33,145 bases of DNA from Arthrobacter sp. (GCA_029257465.1 JARIBG010000077.1:1-33145), one strand, 5' to 3'; counted from the first letter of the stretch, positions 18,252-28,159 are shown. Notes: generated by a model not told the origin, from the sequence alone. A program made the numbers and translations.

Positions 18252-20486
18252 CTAGTCGGAGTCCTTGGAACCGAGCGTGGTCTTCTGGACCTGCATCAGG
18301 AACTCCACGTTGGACTGTGTCTCCCGGATCTTGTTGGTGAGCAGCTCCAGCGCCTGCTGGGTCTCGAGACCCGACAGCACCCGGCGCAGCTTCCACATGA
18401 TCTTGACCTCGTCGGGCGAGAGCAGATTCTCCTCCCGACGCGTGCCGGAGGCGTTGACATCGACGGCCGGGAAGATCCGCTTGTCCGCGAGGTTGCGGGA
18501 CAGGCGCAGCTCCATGTTGCCGGTGCCCTTGAACTCCTCGAAGATGACCTCGTCCATCTTGGATCCGGTCTCCACCAGCGCCGTGGCGAGAATGGTGAGC
18601 GAGCCACCGTTCTCGATGTTGCGTGCCGCGCCGAAGAAGCGCTTGGGCGGGTAGAGCGCTGCGGAATCGACACCACCGGAGAGGATACGTCCCGACGCCG
18701 GAGCAGCCAGGTTGTAGGCACGCCCCAGACGCGTCATCGAGTCGAGGAGCACGACGACGTCCATGCCCATCTCCACGAGGCGCTTGGCACGCTCGATCGA
18801 GAGCTCGGCGACCGTGGTGTGGTCATCGGCGGGGCGGTCGAAGGTCGAGGCGATGACCTCGCCCTTGACCGTGCGCTGCATGTCGGTGACTTCCTCGGGA
18901 CGCTCGTCCACCAGGACCATCATGAGGTGCACCTCAGGATTGTTGATCGTGATGGCGTTCGCGATCGCCTGCAGGATGAGTGTCTTGCCGGCCTTGGGCG
19001 GCGACACGATCAGTCCGCGCTGGCCCTTACCGATCGGCGCCACGAGATCGATCACGCGGGGACCGATCTTCTTCGGGTCCGTCTCGAGGCGCAGGCGGTC
19101 CGAGGGGTACAGGGGCACGAGCTTCGCGAACTCGACGCGATCCGTCAGCTCCTCGGCCGGCTTGCCGTTCACCGAGGTGACGCGCACCAGGGCGTTGAAC
19201 TTCTGGCGTGCGCTGGCCTGGGTCTCGCCCTCGCGGGGAGCGCGGATGGCTCCGACGACCGCGTCGCCCTTGCGCAGACCGTGCTTCTTGACCTGGGCGA
19301 GGGAGACGTAGACGTCGTTGGGGCCCGGCAGGTAGCCGGAGGTGCGGACGAAGGCGTAGCTCTCGAGGATGTCGAGGATGCCCGCGACGGGCAGAAGGAC
19401 GTCGTCCTCGGTGACCTCGACGTCGTCGACATCAGGATTCTGGTTGCGTCCGCGCCGGCGGTCGTTGCGCTCGTTGCGGTCGCGGAATCGGGTGTTGCGG
19501 TCCTCGGTGGCGGTGCCCCCACGGTTGGACCGGTTGCGCCGATTCCGGCCGCGGCCGTCGTCGTCGTTCGCGCTGTTCGAGCGATTGTCGTTCCGGTTGT
19601 CGCCGCGAGTGTCGTTCGCGTTGTTTGAGCGATTGTCGCTGCGGTTGTCGTTCCGGTTGTCGCCGCGAGCGCCGTCGTTGGAGGTGTCAGCAGCAGTGTT
19701 CCCGGTACCGTTGGAGTTCTTCCCGGAAGCATTGGAGGAGCTGGTCGAGGACTCGTCGCGACCGTTGCGTGAGCGATTGCGTCGCTCACTACGGCCTTCA
19801 CCCTGCGGGGACTGCGTGTCGGACGAGGTGCTGTCCCTGCCGTTGTCGCCACGATCGCGGTCCGCGGTGTTCTCCGTGCCGCCGGTCTCGGCGCTGCTCT
19901 GGGAGTCGCCCTGCTCCGACGAAGCCTCGGTGCGGTCCTCGCCCCGGCGGTTGCGGCGACTACGCGAGGGCCGTCCACCGCTGTCGCGGGCCGAACTGTC
20001 CTGCTGCTCACCGGAGGGAGCCTCGGTGCCCGGGTCGGCTACTGCGGTCTCCGTCGGGGCGTCGGTGGTCCCTGCCTCGGGGGCGGTCGCGGACACGACG
20101 CCGTCGCTGCCCGCGCGACGATTGCGATTGCGTGTGCGGGGCTGGCGTTCCACCGGGGCGGACTGCTCGCTCGCGGGCTGGTCGTCGGCCGGAGCATCGG
20201 CAGTGGCGGCAGGAGCGTCGGGCGCGGGCTTCTCCTCGTCGGAACGGCGTTCGCCGGAGCTCTTCTGGCGATCGGCGACCGCGCCGCCACGCTGGTGGTC
20301 GGAGATGGCGGCCACGAGATCGCTCTTGCGCATCCTGGATCCGCCGGTGATGCCGAGTTGACCGGCGAGAGCCTGCAGTTGCGCGAGTTTCAGGCCGGCA
20401 AGGCCGCTGCTCTTGGAAGCTGGTGCGCTCTCTGCTGCAGCGTCTTGAGTGGCCACACCCGGTAACAGGTCGGTGGTTTCGGTCAC
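18252..20486 (-). CDS. rho: Transcription termination factor Rho with long disordered insertion
   Basis: A hexameric RNA-dependent ATPase that ends transcription. The 744 residues show a Rho N-terminal helix domain (about 29-66, LAQLQALAGQLGI and MRKSDLVAAI), then about 290 residues of low-complexity sequence rich in Arg, Asn, Asp, Ser and Gly (about 67-355), then the RNA-binding domain (SYAFVRTSGYLPGPNDVYVS, about 375-395) and the ATPase core with VSPPKAGKT (494-502), VDERPEEVTDM and LLDSMTRLGRA. Large insertions at this place are known in Actinobacteria such as Micrococcus luteus. GTG at 20486 with GAAGGA 6 nt upstream is chosen; the frame remains open upstream to 20744, but no family sequence is found there. 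Confidence 0.96.
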   Translation of the reverse strand: MTETTDLLPGVATQDAAAESAPASKSSGLAGLKLAQLQALAGQLGITGGSRMRKSDLVAAISDHQRGGAVADRQKSSGERRSDEEKPAPDAPAATADAPADDQPASEQSAPVERQPRTRNRNRRAGSDGVVSATAPEAGTTDAPTETAVADPGTEAPSGEQQDSSARDSGGRPSRSRRNRRGEDRTEASSEQGDSQSSAETGGTENTADRDRGDNGRDSTSSDTQSPQGEGRSERRNRSRNGRDESSTSSSNASGKNSNGTGNTAADTSNDGARGDNRNDNRSDNRSNNANDTRGDNRNDNRSNSANDDDGRGRNRRNRSNRGGTATEDRNTRFRDRNERNDRRRGRNQNPDVDDVEVTEDDVLLPVAGILDILESYAFVRTSGYLPGPNDVYVSLAQVKKHGLRKGDAVVGAIRAPREGETQASARQKFNALVRVTSVNGKPAEELTDRVEFAKLVPLYPSDRLRLETDPKKIGPRVIDLVAPIGKGQRGLIVSPPKAGKTLILQAIANAITINNPEVHLMMVLVDERPEEVTDMQRTVKGEVIASTFDRPADDHTTVAELSIERAKRLVEMGMDVVVLLDSMTRLGRAYNLAAPASGRILSGGVDSAALYPPKRFFGAARNIENGGSLTILATALVETGSKMDEVIFEEFKGTGNMELRLSRNLADKRIFPAVDVNASGTRREENLLSPDEVKIMWKLRRVLSGLETQQALELLTNKIRETQSNVEFLMQVQKTTLGSKDSD
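19564..19670 (-). repeat. Internal duplication in the Rho insertion
   Basis: Two nearly identical stretches (19564-19610 and 19612-19670) share GAGCGATTGTCG and the 19-base TTCCGGTTGTCGCCGCGAG; the second has an extra 12-bp unit of the same kind. They code for Asn/Asp/Arg repeats of the NDNRSDNRS type in the disordered part of Rho. Frame is kept, so copy number could vary. Confidence 0.75.
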
Positions 20487-20502
20487 GAAGGATCCTTCCC
20501 CC

Positions 20503-20662
20503 TCGTCAGGCGGCCACCTGATCGGTGGTCCGCGGTGGTGTGCCCGTGCCGCAGGGCGGTCTGGGCGGCCGTGATGATCCGGCGTCGGTTGGAAAGTGCG
20601 GGAAGCCTGAGGATGTCCGTGTGCGGTGGCTTGGGGCCGTTTGCACGGGAAAAGATCGGAGG
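20503..20662 (-). promoter_or_regulatory. C-rich, G-poor leader upstream of rho
   Basis: On the minus strand this 160-nt stretch just before the rho start has about 71 C against 38 G by hand count, in a genome where the two should be near equal. Such unstructured C-rich RNA is what Rho binds (rut site). It fits autoregulation of rho by Rho-dependent attenuation, which is known for the E. coli rho leader. The rest of the 350-bp thrB-rho gap (20663-20836) holds no gene that I can support. Confidence 0.45.
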
Positions 20663-20688
20663 CTACACCCAGGGTGCACAACTGCTGA
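20660..20688 (-). promoter_or_regulatory. Weak candidate promoter of rho
   Basis: On the minus strand TCAGCA (20683-20688), 17 nt, then TAGCCT (20660-20665), a TANNNT-type -10. It would place the start of the message at the beginning of the C-rich leader, about 170 nt before the GTG. The -35 matches poorly. Confidence 0.3.
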
Positions 20689-20765
20689 GGTGAACTGCGG
20701 TGGTGCTGGCGGTCTTCAGAGGACGGCCGGTTCAGCAGGAGCACACTGTGACTCGAGAACGGGGA

Positions 20766-20780
20766 GCGTCGTCACGACGC
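20766..20780. other. Short perfect palindrome in the thrB-rho gap
   Basis: GCGTCG and CGACGC flank a 3-nt centre. It could be the base of a small hairpin that ends the thr transcript or a protein-binding site. No U-run follows on either strand, so the function is open. Confidence 0.3.
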
Positions 20781-20836
20781 AGGAGCTCTGGAGTCATCGT
20801 AATATCGGGGGCACACGCTGTGCGCCGGAACGATCA

Positions 20837-21826
20837 CTACCCTTGGTGCACTTCCACACTAGCACCTTCCTGCTCGACTGCGAGCCGTAGAATCCGCCAA
20901 TTCACCGGCGTTTCGTCCTGTTCCAGCAGCGAACGGACGGCCTCCTCGGCCGCGCTCGCTCCGGCCTCTCCTACCGCGAGAGTCAGCACGCTCGGGCCCG
21001 CGCCGGAGATGGTGCCGGCGAGACCCTCGGCGCGCAGACCACGCATGAGGGTCGCGCTGGGCAGCATTGCCGGTGCGCGGAAGTCCTGATGGAGCGAATC
21101 CTGGGTGGCAGCGAGCAGCAGGGAAGGCTCAGCCACGAGAGCATGGATCAGCAGCGCCGCACGACCCGCGTTGGCGGCAGCACTCCGGTGGGAGACCGAC
21201 GGCGGCAGCAGCGCCCTGGCGGTCTCTGTCGACAGGGCGAGATCCGGCACGGCAAGAACCGGGATGATCTCCGGGTGCACGTCCACCCGCGTGCTGTGAT
21301 AGGCACGCCCGCTCTCCCAGGAGATCGCGAGCGCGCCCACGAGTGCCGGAGCCACGTTGTCGGGGTGGCCTTCCAGCGAGGCTGCCCACTGCAGCAGCTG
21401 CGCGGCATCGGAGCGCTCGTCCGGCGGCAGCAGAGCATTGCCCGCCAGGACACCGGCGACGATCGCCGCTGCGGAGGATCCCAGCCCCCGGCCGTGCGGG
21501 ATGACGTTGGTGGTGACGAGGTCGAGCCCGTCAGCGCGGTACCCAGCCCGCTGCAGCGTACTGATCAACGCTGCGGCCACGAGATGCGTCTCGTCCGTCG
21601 GAAGAGACCCAGCACCCTCGCCCTCGGAGCGCGCCTGCGTGACACCGGAGGTCGTCGTCCGTACCCGGACCGTGTCGTGGAGCGTCAGGGCAAGGCCGAG
21701 GGCGTCGAAACCGGGCCCCAGGTTCGCGCTCGTCGCGGGTGCCCTGACCATGACCTCCTGACCGCTCTCGACGGTGGGGAGCTCGAGCAGATCCGGGATC
21801 ACCGGCACATCGGGCAGTCGTGTCAT
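20837..21826 (-). CDS. thrB: Homoserine kinase
   Basis: A GHMP-family kinase that phosphorylates homoserine with ATP, the step before threonine synthase. The 329 residues contain the substrate motif VRAPATSANLGPGFDALGLAL in pieces APATSANLGPGFD (about 28-42), the phosphate-binding loop PHGRGLGSSAAA (about 110-121) and the C-terminal SGAGPSVLTL. ATG at 21826 starts 1 bp after the thrC stop, with GAGG in the thrC end as ribosome site. The frame is open to 21859, but that extension would overlap thrC and is not needed. It is the last gene of the thr run. Confidence 0.96.
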   Translation of the reverse strand: MTRLPDVPVIPDLLELPTVESGQEVMVRAPATSANLGPGFDALGLALTLHDTVRVRTTTSGVTQARSEGEGAGSLPTDETHLVAAALISTLQRAGYRADGLDLVTTNVIPHGRGLGSSAAAIVAGVLAGNALLPPDERSDAAQLLQWAASLEGHPDNVAPALVGALAISWESGRAYHSTRVDVHPEIIPVLAVPDLALSTETARALLPPSVSHRSAAANAGRAALLIHALVAEPSLLLAATQDSLHQDFRAPAMLPSATLMRGLRAEGLAGTISGAGPSVLTLAVGEAGASAAEEAVRSLLEQDETPVNWRILRLAVEQEGASVEVHQG

Positions 21827-21827
21827 G

Positions 21828-22931
21828 TCAGTCCTCGAGCCCGAGGGCCGCGGCGACACTGACGACGTCGAAGTCCACCTTGGTGGGTTGGACGTCGGCT
21901 CCGTCCGCCGTCCGCAGGGCCCACTGCGGATCCTTGAGTCCGTGGCCGGTGACGGTGATGACGATCGTCTTGCCCCTGGGGACCTTGCCCTCGGCGTGCT
22001 TCTTGATCAGACCGGCGACCCCCGCCGCCGAGGCCGGCTCCACGAAGACGCCTTCGCGGGAGGACAGCCAGCGGTGAGCGTCGAGGATCTCCTCGTCGGT
22101 CACCGCCTCGATGAGTCCACCCGAGTCGTCACGGGCGGCGACGGCGAAGTCCCAGGACGCGGGATTCCCGATCCGGATGGCGGTGGCGATGGTGTCCGGC
22201 TCGGTGATGGGGTGGCCCTTGACCAGGGGTGAGGCGCCCTCGGCCTGGAAGCCCCACATGATAGGCGTGCGCGTGGCGACGGGGGCGAGCTCACCGTGGT
22301 GCATCGAGGCGTACGGTGCCGCGTACTCCGTGTACCCCTTCCAGTAGGCACTGATGTTGCCGGCGTTACCCACGGGCAACAGGTGGTAGTCGGGTGCGTC
22401 CCCGAGGGTATCCACCACCTCGAAGGCCGCCGTCTTCTGCCCCTCGAGCCGCGCCGGGTTCACGGAGTTCACGAGGAAGACCGGGTAGGACTCCGCGAGC
22501 TTCCGTGCCACGTCGAGGCAGTTGTCGAAGTTGCCGTCCACCTGGAGCAGCTGCGCGCCGTGGGCGATGGCCTGACTGAGCTTTCCCATGGAGATCTTGC
22601 CGTCCGGGACGAGGACCGCGCAGGTGATGCCGGCCTGGGTGGCGTAGGCAGCGGCCGACGCCGAGGTGTTGCCGGTGGACGCGCACACCACGGCCTTGGC
22701 TCCGGCGGCGACGGCGGCCGTCATCGCCATGGTCATCCCCCGGTCCTTGAAGGACCCGGTGGGATTCATGCCCTCCACCTTGAGGTGGACGCTGCACCCG
22801 GTGAGCTCCGACAGGTGACGTGCGGGCACGAGCGGCGTGCCGCCCTCACCGAGCGTGATCACCTCCGTGGCATCGGTGACCGGCAGTCGTTCGGCGTACT
22901 CGCGGATGACTCCGCGCCACTGGTGGGCCAC
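21828..22931 (-). CDS. thrC: Threonine synthase
   Basis: A pyridoxal-phosphate enzyme that turns O-phosphohomoserine into threonine. The 367 residues have the cofactor lysine in [11 protein letters not shown] (about 55-65), the [13 protein letters not shown] phosphate region ([10 protein letters not shown]), [13 protein letters not shown], and the glycine-rich [15 protein letters not shown] cup. It is the compact type usual in Actinobacteria. The start is GTG directly after the hom TAA (no gap), with GAGGG 8 nt upstream inside hom. Confidence 0.96.
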   Translation of the reverse strand: MAHQWRGVIREYAERLPVTDATEVITLGEGGTPLVPARHLSELTGCSVHLKVEGMNPTGSFKDRGMTMAMTAAVAAGAKAVVCASTGNTSASAAAYATQAGITCAVLVPDGKISMGKLSQAIAHGAQLLQVDGNFDNCLDVARKLAESYPVFLVNSVNPARLEGQKTAAFEVVDTLGDAPDYHLLPVGNAGNISAYWKGYTEYAAPYASMHHGELAPVATRTPIMWGFQAEGASPLVKGHPITEPDTIATAIRIGNPASWDFAVAARDDSGGLIEAVTDEEILDAHRWLSSREGVFVEPASAAGVAGLIKKHAEGKVPRGKTIVITVTGHGLKDPQWALRTADGADVQPTKVDFDVVSVAAALGLED

Positions 22932-24275
22932 TTAGATTCCCTCTACTCGAAGAACGGATGAGACGGCGGTGATGACGTCGAGCTCGGCGACCTGCCGCAC
23001 CGTGGCGGCCAGAGCTGCCTCGGTGGCGCGGTGCGTGACGATGCGCAGCTCGGCGGCGGTGCTGCCGTCCGGGTCGCCGTCGCCGACGCCCTGCCGGATG
23101 CGCTGGCGCATGGTCTCGATGGATACCCTGTTCGCGGCGAAGATCTGGGCGATCCGCGCGAGGACCCCGGGCTCGTCGACGACCTGCAGGGCAATGCAGT
23201 AGCTCGTGCGCACGGCGTCGATGCCCAGCGCCGGCACGTGACCGGTGGTCGTCTCCGTTCGCCCCGGACCACCGAGCACCATGCGGCGCGCGGCGCTCAC
23301 GACGTCGCCCAGGACGGCGGATGCGGTGGGCGTACCGCCGGCACCCTGACCGTAGAACATGAGTTCTCCGGCGTTCTCTGCTTCGACGAAGACCGCATTG
23401 AACGCCCCGCGTACGGCGGCCAGCGGATGCGAGCGCGGCAGCAGGGTGGGGTGCACGCGGACACCGATGCCGTTTGCACCGGAGGCGTCGGAGAGCAGCT
23501 CGGCGATCGCGAGCAGCTTGATGACGTACCCGTCCTCCGCGGCGGCCGCGATGTCGTCGGCCGTGACGGAGGTGATGCCCTCGCAGGAGACGTCCTCGAG
23601 CGCGAAGCGCGTGTGGAAGGACAGGGAGGCCAGGATGGCGGCCTTCGCGGCGGCGTCGTGACCCTCGACGTCGGCCGTCGGATCAGCCTCCGCGTAGCCG
23701 AGATCCTGGGCAGCGGTCAGTGCATCGGCGAACTGGGCCCCCGTGGAGTCCATCTGATCCAGGATGTAGTTGGTGGTCCCGTTGACGATCCCGAGCACAC
23801 GCGTGATGCGGTCCCCTGACAGACTGTCGCGGATGGGCCGCAGGATGGGGACGGCACCGGCGACGGCAGCCTCGTAGGACAGCTGCACACCGGCGGCGTC
23901 GGCCTGCTCGTAGAGCTCTGGGCCGTCCTGGGCCAGGAGCGCCTTGTTGCCGCTCACCACCGCGGCGCTATGATTGATCGCGCGCAGGATCAGGGACTTG
24001 GCCGGCTCGATACCGCCCATGAGCTCGATGACGATGTCCGCCTGCTCGACGAGTGACTCGGCGTCGAGGGTGAGCAGGCCGTCCGGCAGGTCGACGTCGC
24101 GCTCGGCGTCGAGGGTGCGGACCGCGACGCCGATGAGATCGAGCCGGGCGCCGGCACGACTGCTGAGATCGTCGGCGTCCGCGAGGAGGATCCGGGCCAC
24201 CTGGGAGCCGACGGTGCCGCAGCCGAGCAGCGCCACACGAAGGGAGCGTCCAAGGGGCGTGGCTGGTGTGGTCAT
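22932..24275 (-). CDS. hom: Homoserine dehydrogenase
   Basis: Reduces aspartate semialdehyde to homoserine with NAD(P)H, the branch point between lysine and threonine/methionine. The 447 residues have the cofactor loop VALLGCGTVGSQVA (about 14-27), VSGNKALLA, the catalytic region VNGTTNYIL and DPTADVEGHDAAAK, and a C-terminal ACT domain (from about LQVVDEPGVLARIAQIF) that usually binds threonine as feedback inhibitor. The ATG overlaps the lysA stop (ATGA), with AGGAG about 10 nt upstream. It stands in the operon argS-lysA-hom-thrC-thrB. Confidence 0.96.
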   Translation of the reverse strand: MTTPATPLGRSLRVALLGCGTVGSQVARILLADADDLSSRAGARLDLIGVAVRTLDAERDVDLPDGLLTLDAESLVEQADIVIELMGGIEPAKSLILRAINHSAAVVSGNKALLAQDGPELYEQADAAGVQLSYEAAVAGAVPILRPIRDSLSGDRITRVLGIVNGTTNYILDQMDSTGAQFADALTAAQDLGYAEADPTADVEGHDAAAKAAILASLSFHTRFALEDVSCEGITSVTADDIAAAAEDGYVIKLLAIAELLSDASGANGIGVRVHPTLLPRSHPLAAVRGAFNAVFVEAENAGELMFYGQGAGGTPTASAVLGDVVSAARRMVLGGPGRTETTTGHVPALGIDAVRTSYCIALQVVDEPGVLARIAQIFAANRVSIETMRQRIRQGVGDGDPDGSTAAELRIVTHRATEAALAATVRQVAELDVITAVSSVLRVEGI

Positions 24276-25768
24276 GGGCGTGGGTCTCCTGGCTCGGCGG
24301 GCTCGCGCTGGACGTCCCGGCGGAACAGGTCCTCCTCGGTCTCGCCGCGCACGATCAACCGGGCGATGCCGTCGGTCACCGCAACGACGGGCGGGCGGGC
24401 GACGTAGTTGTAGTTGCTCGCGAGCACCCAGCAGTAAGCACCGGTGCCGGGAACGGCGAGGAGGTCTCCGGCCCCGGTGTCCTCGGGTAGATAGGCGTCG
24501 CGCACCACGATGTCGCCGCTCTCGCAGTGCTTCCCGACCACGCGGGAGAGCACGGGGGTGGCGCCGGGTGTCCGCGAGGCCAGGACCGCGGAGTAGTCCG
24601 CGCCGTAGAGCACAGGCCGCGCGTTGTCGCTCATCCCGCCGTCGACGGACACGTAGCGGCGCGGATGGGTGACGGGTGCGTCCTTGGCCCCTGGCGCGTC
24701 GACCTGCACGGTCTTGGTGGTCCCCGCGGTGTAGAGCGTGAAGGTCGTGGGACCCACGATCGCCCGCCCGGGTTCGATCGAGATGCGCGGCACGCGCAGT
24801 CCCAGTTCGCGGCAGGTGGAGCCGACGACGGCGGCCATGGCGCGGGCGATCTCGGCTGCCGGGCGCGGTTCGTCCGCCTCGGTGTAGGCGATACCGTAGC
24901 CGCCGCCGAGATCGAGCTCTGGCAGTTCGACGCCGTGGGTGTCACGGACACGTGCGAGGAAGGCGAGGAGTCGCCTCGCGGCGAGCTCGAAGCCCTCCGG
25001 CTCGAAGATCTGCGACCCGATGTGGCAGTGCACACCGAGGAGATTGATGCCGGGGTGGGCGAGCGCGTCGGCGACGGCCCGCTCGCCCGGCAAGGCTGCG
25101 GCGTTGCCCTCCATGCCTGGCCGGGCGGCCAGGGACAGCCCGAACTTCTGGTCCTCGTGCGCCGTCGCGATGAACTCGTGCGTATGGGCGTGGACACCGG
25201 GCGTGAGGCGGAGCATGACATTGGCGATCCGGCCGCGCTGCACCGCGAGATCCCCCACGACGGCCACTTCCTGCAGACTGTCGACGACGATCCGCCCCAG
25301 CCCGGCATCGATGGCGCGGGTGAGCTCGGCGGCCGACTTGTTGTTGCCGTGCAGCCCTAGCCTGTGCCCGGGCAGGCCTGCCCGCAGCGCGACGGCGAGC
25401 TCGCCGCCTGAACACGTATCGAGTCCGAGGCCCTCCTCACGGACCCAGTGCGCCACCTCGGTGCACAAAAAGGACTTGCCCGCGTAGAAGACGTCCACGC
25501 CGTCGCACAGGTCACGGAAGGCGTCGTCGAACGCGTCGCGGAAGATTCGAGCCCGGGCGCGGAAATCGCGCTCGGAGACGACGAACAGTGGCGTGCCGTA
25601 CTGCTGCGCCAGCTCCGTGACGCTGACGCCGTCGACCCGCAGGACTCCGTCGTCGTCGCGCTCCACGTCCTCGGCCCACAGCTTCGCCTCGAGTCGTGAC
25701 GGATCCTCCGGGACGCTGAGCCAGTCCGGGGCGAGTGGAGAGGCCTCCACGGAGGTGGTAACCCTCAC
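24272..25768 (-). CDS. lysA: Diaminopimelate decarboxylase
   Basis: A pyridoxal-phosphate enzyme of the alanine-racemase fold that makes lysine from meso-diaminopimelate. The 498 residues contain [14 protein letters not shown] with the cofactor lysine, [10 protein letters not shown] with the phosphate-binding glycines, and the catalytic HCESGDI near the C-terminus. GTG at 25768 forms a GTGA overlap with the argS stop and has GGAG 5 nt upstream; the frame is open to 25843 inside argS but the extra residues do not look like LysA. An argS-lysA pair is also found in Corynebacterium, where lysine and arginine control it. Confidence 0.95.
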   Translation of the reverse strand: MRVTTSVEASPLAPDWLSVPEDPSRLEAKLWAEDVERDDDGVLRVDGVSVTELAQQYGTPLFVVSERDFRARARIFRDAFDDAFRDLCDGVDVFYAGKSFLCTEVAHWVREEGLGLDTCSGGELAVALRAGLPGHRLGLHGNNKSAAELTRAIDAGLGRIVVDSLQEVAVVGDLAVQRGRIANVMLRLTPGVHAHTHEFIATAHEDQKFGLSLAARPGMEGNAAALPGERAVADALAHPGINLLGVHCHIGSQIFEPEGFELAARRLLAFLARVRDTHGVELPELDLGGGYGIAYTEADEPRPAAEIARAMAAVVGSTCRELGLRVPRISIEPGRAIVGPTTFTLYTAGTTKTVQVDAPGAKDAPVTHPRRYVSVDGGMSDNARPVLYGADYSAVLASRTPGATPVLSRVVGKHCESGDIVVRDAYLPEDTGAGDLLAVPGTGAYCWVLASNYNYVARPPVVAVTDGIARLIVRGETEEDLFRRDVQREPAEPGDPRP

Positions 25769-27414
25769 ATCCGCTCCGGAGCCGAGACGCCGAGCAGCGC
25801 GAGTCCGTTCGCGAGGACCTGCTGCGTCGCGTTGTTCAGCCACAGCCGTGAGCGGTGGACGTCCTCCACGGGCTGATCCCTGAGCGGGGCGACGCGGCAG
25901 GCGTCGTACCAGCGGTGGTAGGTGCCGGCAACGACCTCCAGGTGGCGGGCCACCCGGTGCGGTTCCCTGAACGCCGCGGCCTGTGCCACCACGCCGGGGA
26001 ACTGGCCGAGCGCCGCGAGCAGTTCGCCCTCGGTGGGGTGGCTCAGCGAGGCGGCGTCGAACGCGCTGGTGTCCACGCCCGCAGAGACGGCATTGCGGGC
26101 GACGGCGTGGGTGCGCGCGTGGGCGTACTGCACGTAGAACACGGGGTTCTCGTTGGTGTGCCGGGTGAGCAGATCCAGATCGATGTCGATGTTCGAGTCG
26201 GCCGAGAAGCGGGCCAGGGTGTAGCGCGCGGCGTCCACGCCGACTGCCTCGACCAGATCCTCCAGCCTGACCACGGTTCCCGCACGCTTCGACATCCGGA
26301 CCGGCGCGCCGTCCTTGACCAGATTGACCATCTGGCCGATCAGGACCTCGACGGCGTCGGGATCGTCCCCGAGCGCCGCGGCCGCGGCCTTGAGGCGGGC
26401 CACGTACCCGTGGTGGTCCGCACCCAGCATGATGATGTTCAGATCGAAGCCCCGACGACGCTTGTTGACGAAGTACCCGATGTCGCCGGCGATGTAGGCC
26501 GGCGAGCCGTCGGACTTGATGACCACGCGGTCGCGATCGTCACCGAAGTCGGTGGACCTCAGCCACCAGGCGCCGTCCTCGAGGTACAGATTCCCGGAGG
26601 CCTTCAGCTGATCCAGCAGGTCCTCGACGAAGTTGTCCTGGAAGAGGGAGTGCTCATGGAAATAGACGTCGAAGTCGACGCCGAAGTCGTGCAGCGATGT
26701 CTTGATGTCACCGAACATCGCGTCGACGCCCAGTGCGCGGAAGCGTTCGATGGCCTCGTCCCGCTCGAGGTCGAGGATGCCCGGTTCCGCCGTGAGGACC
26801 CGCTGGGCGATGTCGACGATGTACTGGCCCGCGTAGCCGTCCTCCGGCGCGCCCTGGCCCGTCGCCGAGGCGTACAGCGAGCGCGCGAAACGGTCGATCT
26901 GCGCGCCGTGGTCGTTGAAGTAGTACTCGCGCGTCACATCGGCGCCCTGCGACTGGAGGATGCGGGCCAGCGCGTCCCCCACGGCTGCCCAGCGCGTTCC
27001 ACCGATGTGGATGGGACCCGTGGGATTCGCGGAGACGAACTCCAGGTTGATCTTCTGGCCCGCGAGCGTGTCGTTCCTCCCGTAGGACGGGCCTGCCTCG
27101 ACGATGGTGCGGGCGAGCTCGCCGGCGGCACCGACGTCGAGCGTGATGTTGAGGAACCCGGGGCCGGCGATGTCGACGCTCTTGACCCCTTCGATCCCTG
27201 CCAGGCGAGCGCTGAGCAACTGCGCGAACTCACGGGGATTCATGCCCGCCTTCTTGCCGAGCTGCAGGGCGATGTTCGTGGCCCAGTCGCCGTGCTCACG
27301 ATTCTTCGGTCGCTCCACGCGTACCTCCGAGGGCAGCTCGATGCTGATCTCGCCGGCGTCGACGGCGGCCCGGAGGCATGCGGAGATGGCTGAAGAAAGT
27401 TCGTCGGGAGTCAC
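25765..27414 (-). CDS. argS: Arginyl-tRNA synthetase
   Basis: A class I aminoacyl-tRNA synthetase that charges tRNA-Arg. The 549 residues have the N-terminal Add1 domain (about 1-100), the HIGH-type motif [14 protein letters not shown] (about 130-143), the KMSKS-type loop RMSKRAGT and the DALR anticodon-binding domain ([13 protein letters not shown] to the end). The start is GTG at 27414 with GGAGGA immediately before it, an unusually short spacing; no other in-frame start upstream avoids a stop. It is the first gene of the lysine/threonine run and diverges from the flavin module. No lysine riboswitch or leader peptide was recognised upstream. Confidence 0.96.
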   Translation of the reverse strand: MTPDELSSAISACLRAAVDAGEISIELPSEVRVERPKNREHGDWATNIALQLGKKAGMNPREFAQLLSARLAGIEGVKSVDIAGPGFLNITLDVGAAGELARTIVEAGPSYGRNDTLAGQKINLEFVSANPTGPIHIGGTRWAAVGDALARILQSQGADVTREYYFNDHGAQIDRFARSLYASATGQGAPEDGYAGQYIVDIAQRVLTAEPGILDLERDEAIERFRALGVDAMFGDIKTSLHDFGVDFDVYFHEHSLFQDNFVEDLLDQLKASGNLYLEDGAWWLRSTDFGDDRDRVVIKSDGSPAYIAGDIGYFVNKRRRGFDLNIIMLGADHHGYVARLKAAAAALGDDPDAVEVLIGQMVNLVKDGAPVRMSKRAGTVVRLEDLVEAVGVDAARYTLARFSADSNIDIDLDLLTRHTNENPVFYVQYAHARTHAVARNAVSAGVDTSAFDAASLSHPTEGELLAALGQFPGVVAQAAAFREPHRVARHLEVVAGTYHRWYDACRVAPLRDQPVEDVHRSRLWLNNATQQVLANGLALLGVSAPERM

Positions 27415-27622
27415 TCCTCCAGCATAGCGGCGTAGCTGTCGGGGTCCGGAGCGTGTGACGCACCCTGAGTCAGGCGCCCGGATCAGCCGCCGGCGAGCCG
27501 TCCGCGCGGCGACCTGATACGAATGAGATACGGAAAGGGGCAGAGACCCGTACTCGTCCCCGTCCCCGCCGCGCAGGACCTCGTCCTCCGGTCCTCGCCA
27601 GGTGATGCATCAGGAGCACGTC

Positions 27623-28153
27623 GTGACCAGAACACCCCCGATCCCCTTCCGCTCGCCGACACTCCCCGTGCCGCGGACGGATCGGCAGGGACCCCCGCTC
27701 CGCGGTCGCGCCCTCACGATGCTCGCCGCGGTGTCGATCCTCGGGACCGCAGGCTGCGCGGGAGCGGATGCTTCGGCCGACGACGCCGCTGATCCTGCCT
27801 CCGGTGCTCCCTCCGCCGAGCCCTCGGCCGTGGCGAAACCCCCCGCTGCCGGCCAGGTGTACAGGGACGGCGAGTACCGCGAGACCGGCAACTACCAGTC
27901 CCCTGCCGGGCCCGAGGAAGTCGGTGTCACACTCACGCTCGAGTCGGACGTGGTGAGTGCCGTCGAGGTGGAGCCCATGCCGGACAACCCGACCACCACG
28001 GTCTACCAGGAGCGGTTCGCCGGAGGAATTTCCGAGGCGATCGTCGGCAAGAAGCTCGACGACCTCTCGGTGGACAGGGTGGCCGGTTCCTCCCTGACCA
28101 GTGGCGGCTTCAACGACGCCGCCGACAAGATCAAGAGCGAAGCCCGGCTCTAG
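27623..28153 (+). CDS. FMN-binding domain lipoprotein
   Basis: A 176-residue exported protein. A basic n-region (RTDRQGPPLRGR) and hydrophobic core (about 31-42) end in GTAGC with Cys45 as probable lipid-attached residue; the -3 residue is Thr, which is unusual for a lipobox. An Ala/Asp/Pro-rich linker (46-76) leads to an FMN_bind domain (about 78-176). Such domains carry FMN on a Thr/Ser of the motif D-x-x-(S/T)-G-A-(S/T). Here the place reads DRVAGSS (151-157), so Ser157 is the likely acceptor. GTG at 27623 is chosen for AGGAG 6 nt upstream; starts at 27602/27605 lack such a site. ApbE, which attaches the flavin, is the next gene (6 bp gap). Confidence 0.8.
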   Translation: MTRTPPIPFRSPTLPVPRTDRQGPPLRGRALTMLAAVSILGTAGCAGADASADDAADPASGAPSAEPSAVAKPPAAGQVYRDGEYRETGNYQSPAGPEEVGVTLTLESDVVSAVEVEPMPDNPTTTVYQERFAGGISEAIVGKKLDDLSVDRVAGSSLTSGGFNDAADKIKSEARL

Positions 28154-28159
28154 GCCGCC

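Noticed and set aside
17340..19628. A 762-codon open frame on the plus strand across prfA and rho
   Set aside because: Antisense shadow of two certain genes, with no ribosome site or motif.
19564..19670. Repeats in rho as a possible CRISPR or intergenic repeat
   Set aside because: They lie in frame in the coding region and have no regular spacers.
27415..27622. Lysine riboswitch or leader peptide upstream of argS-lysA
   Set aside because: No conserved core or run of Lys/Arg codons was found. The two GATACG-like words near 27513-27530 are too weak to call.
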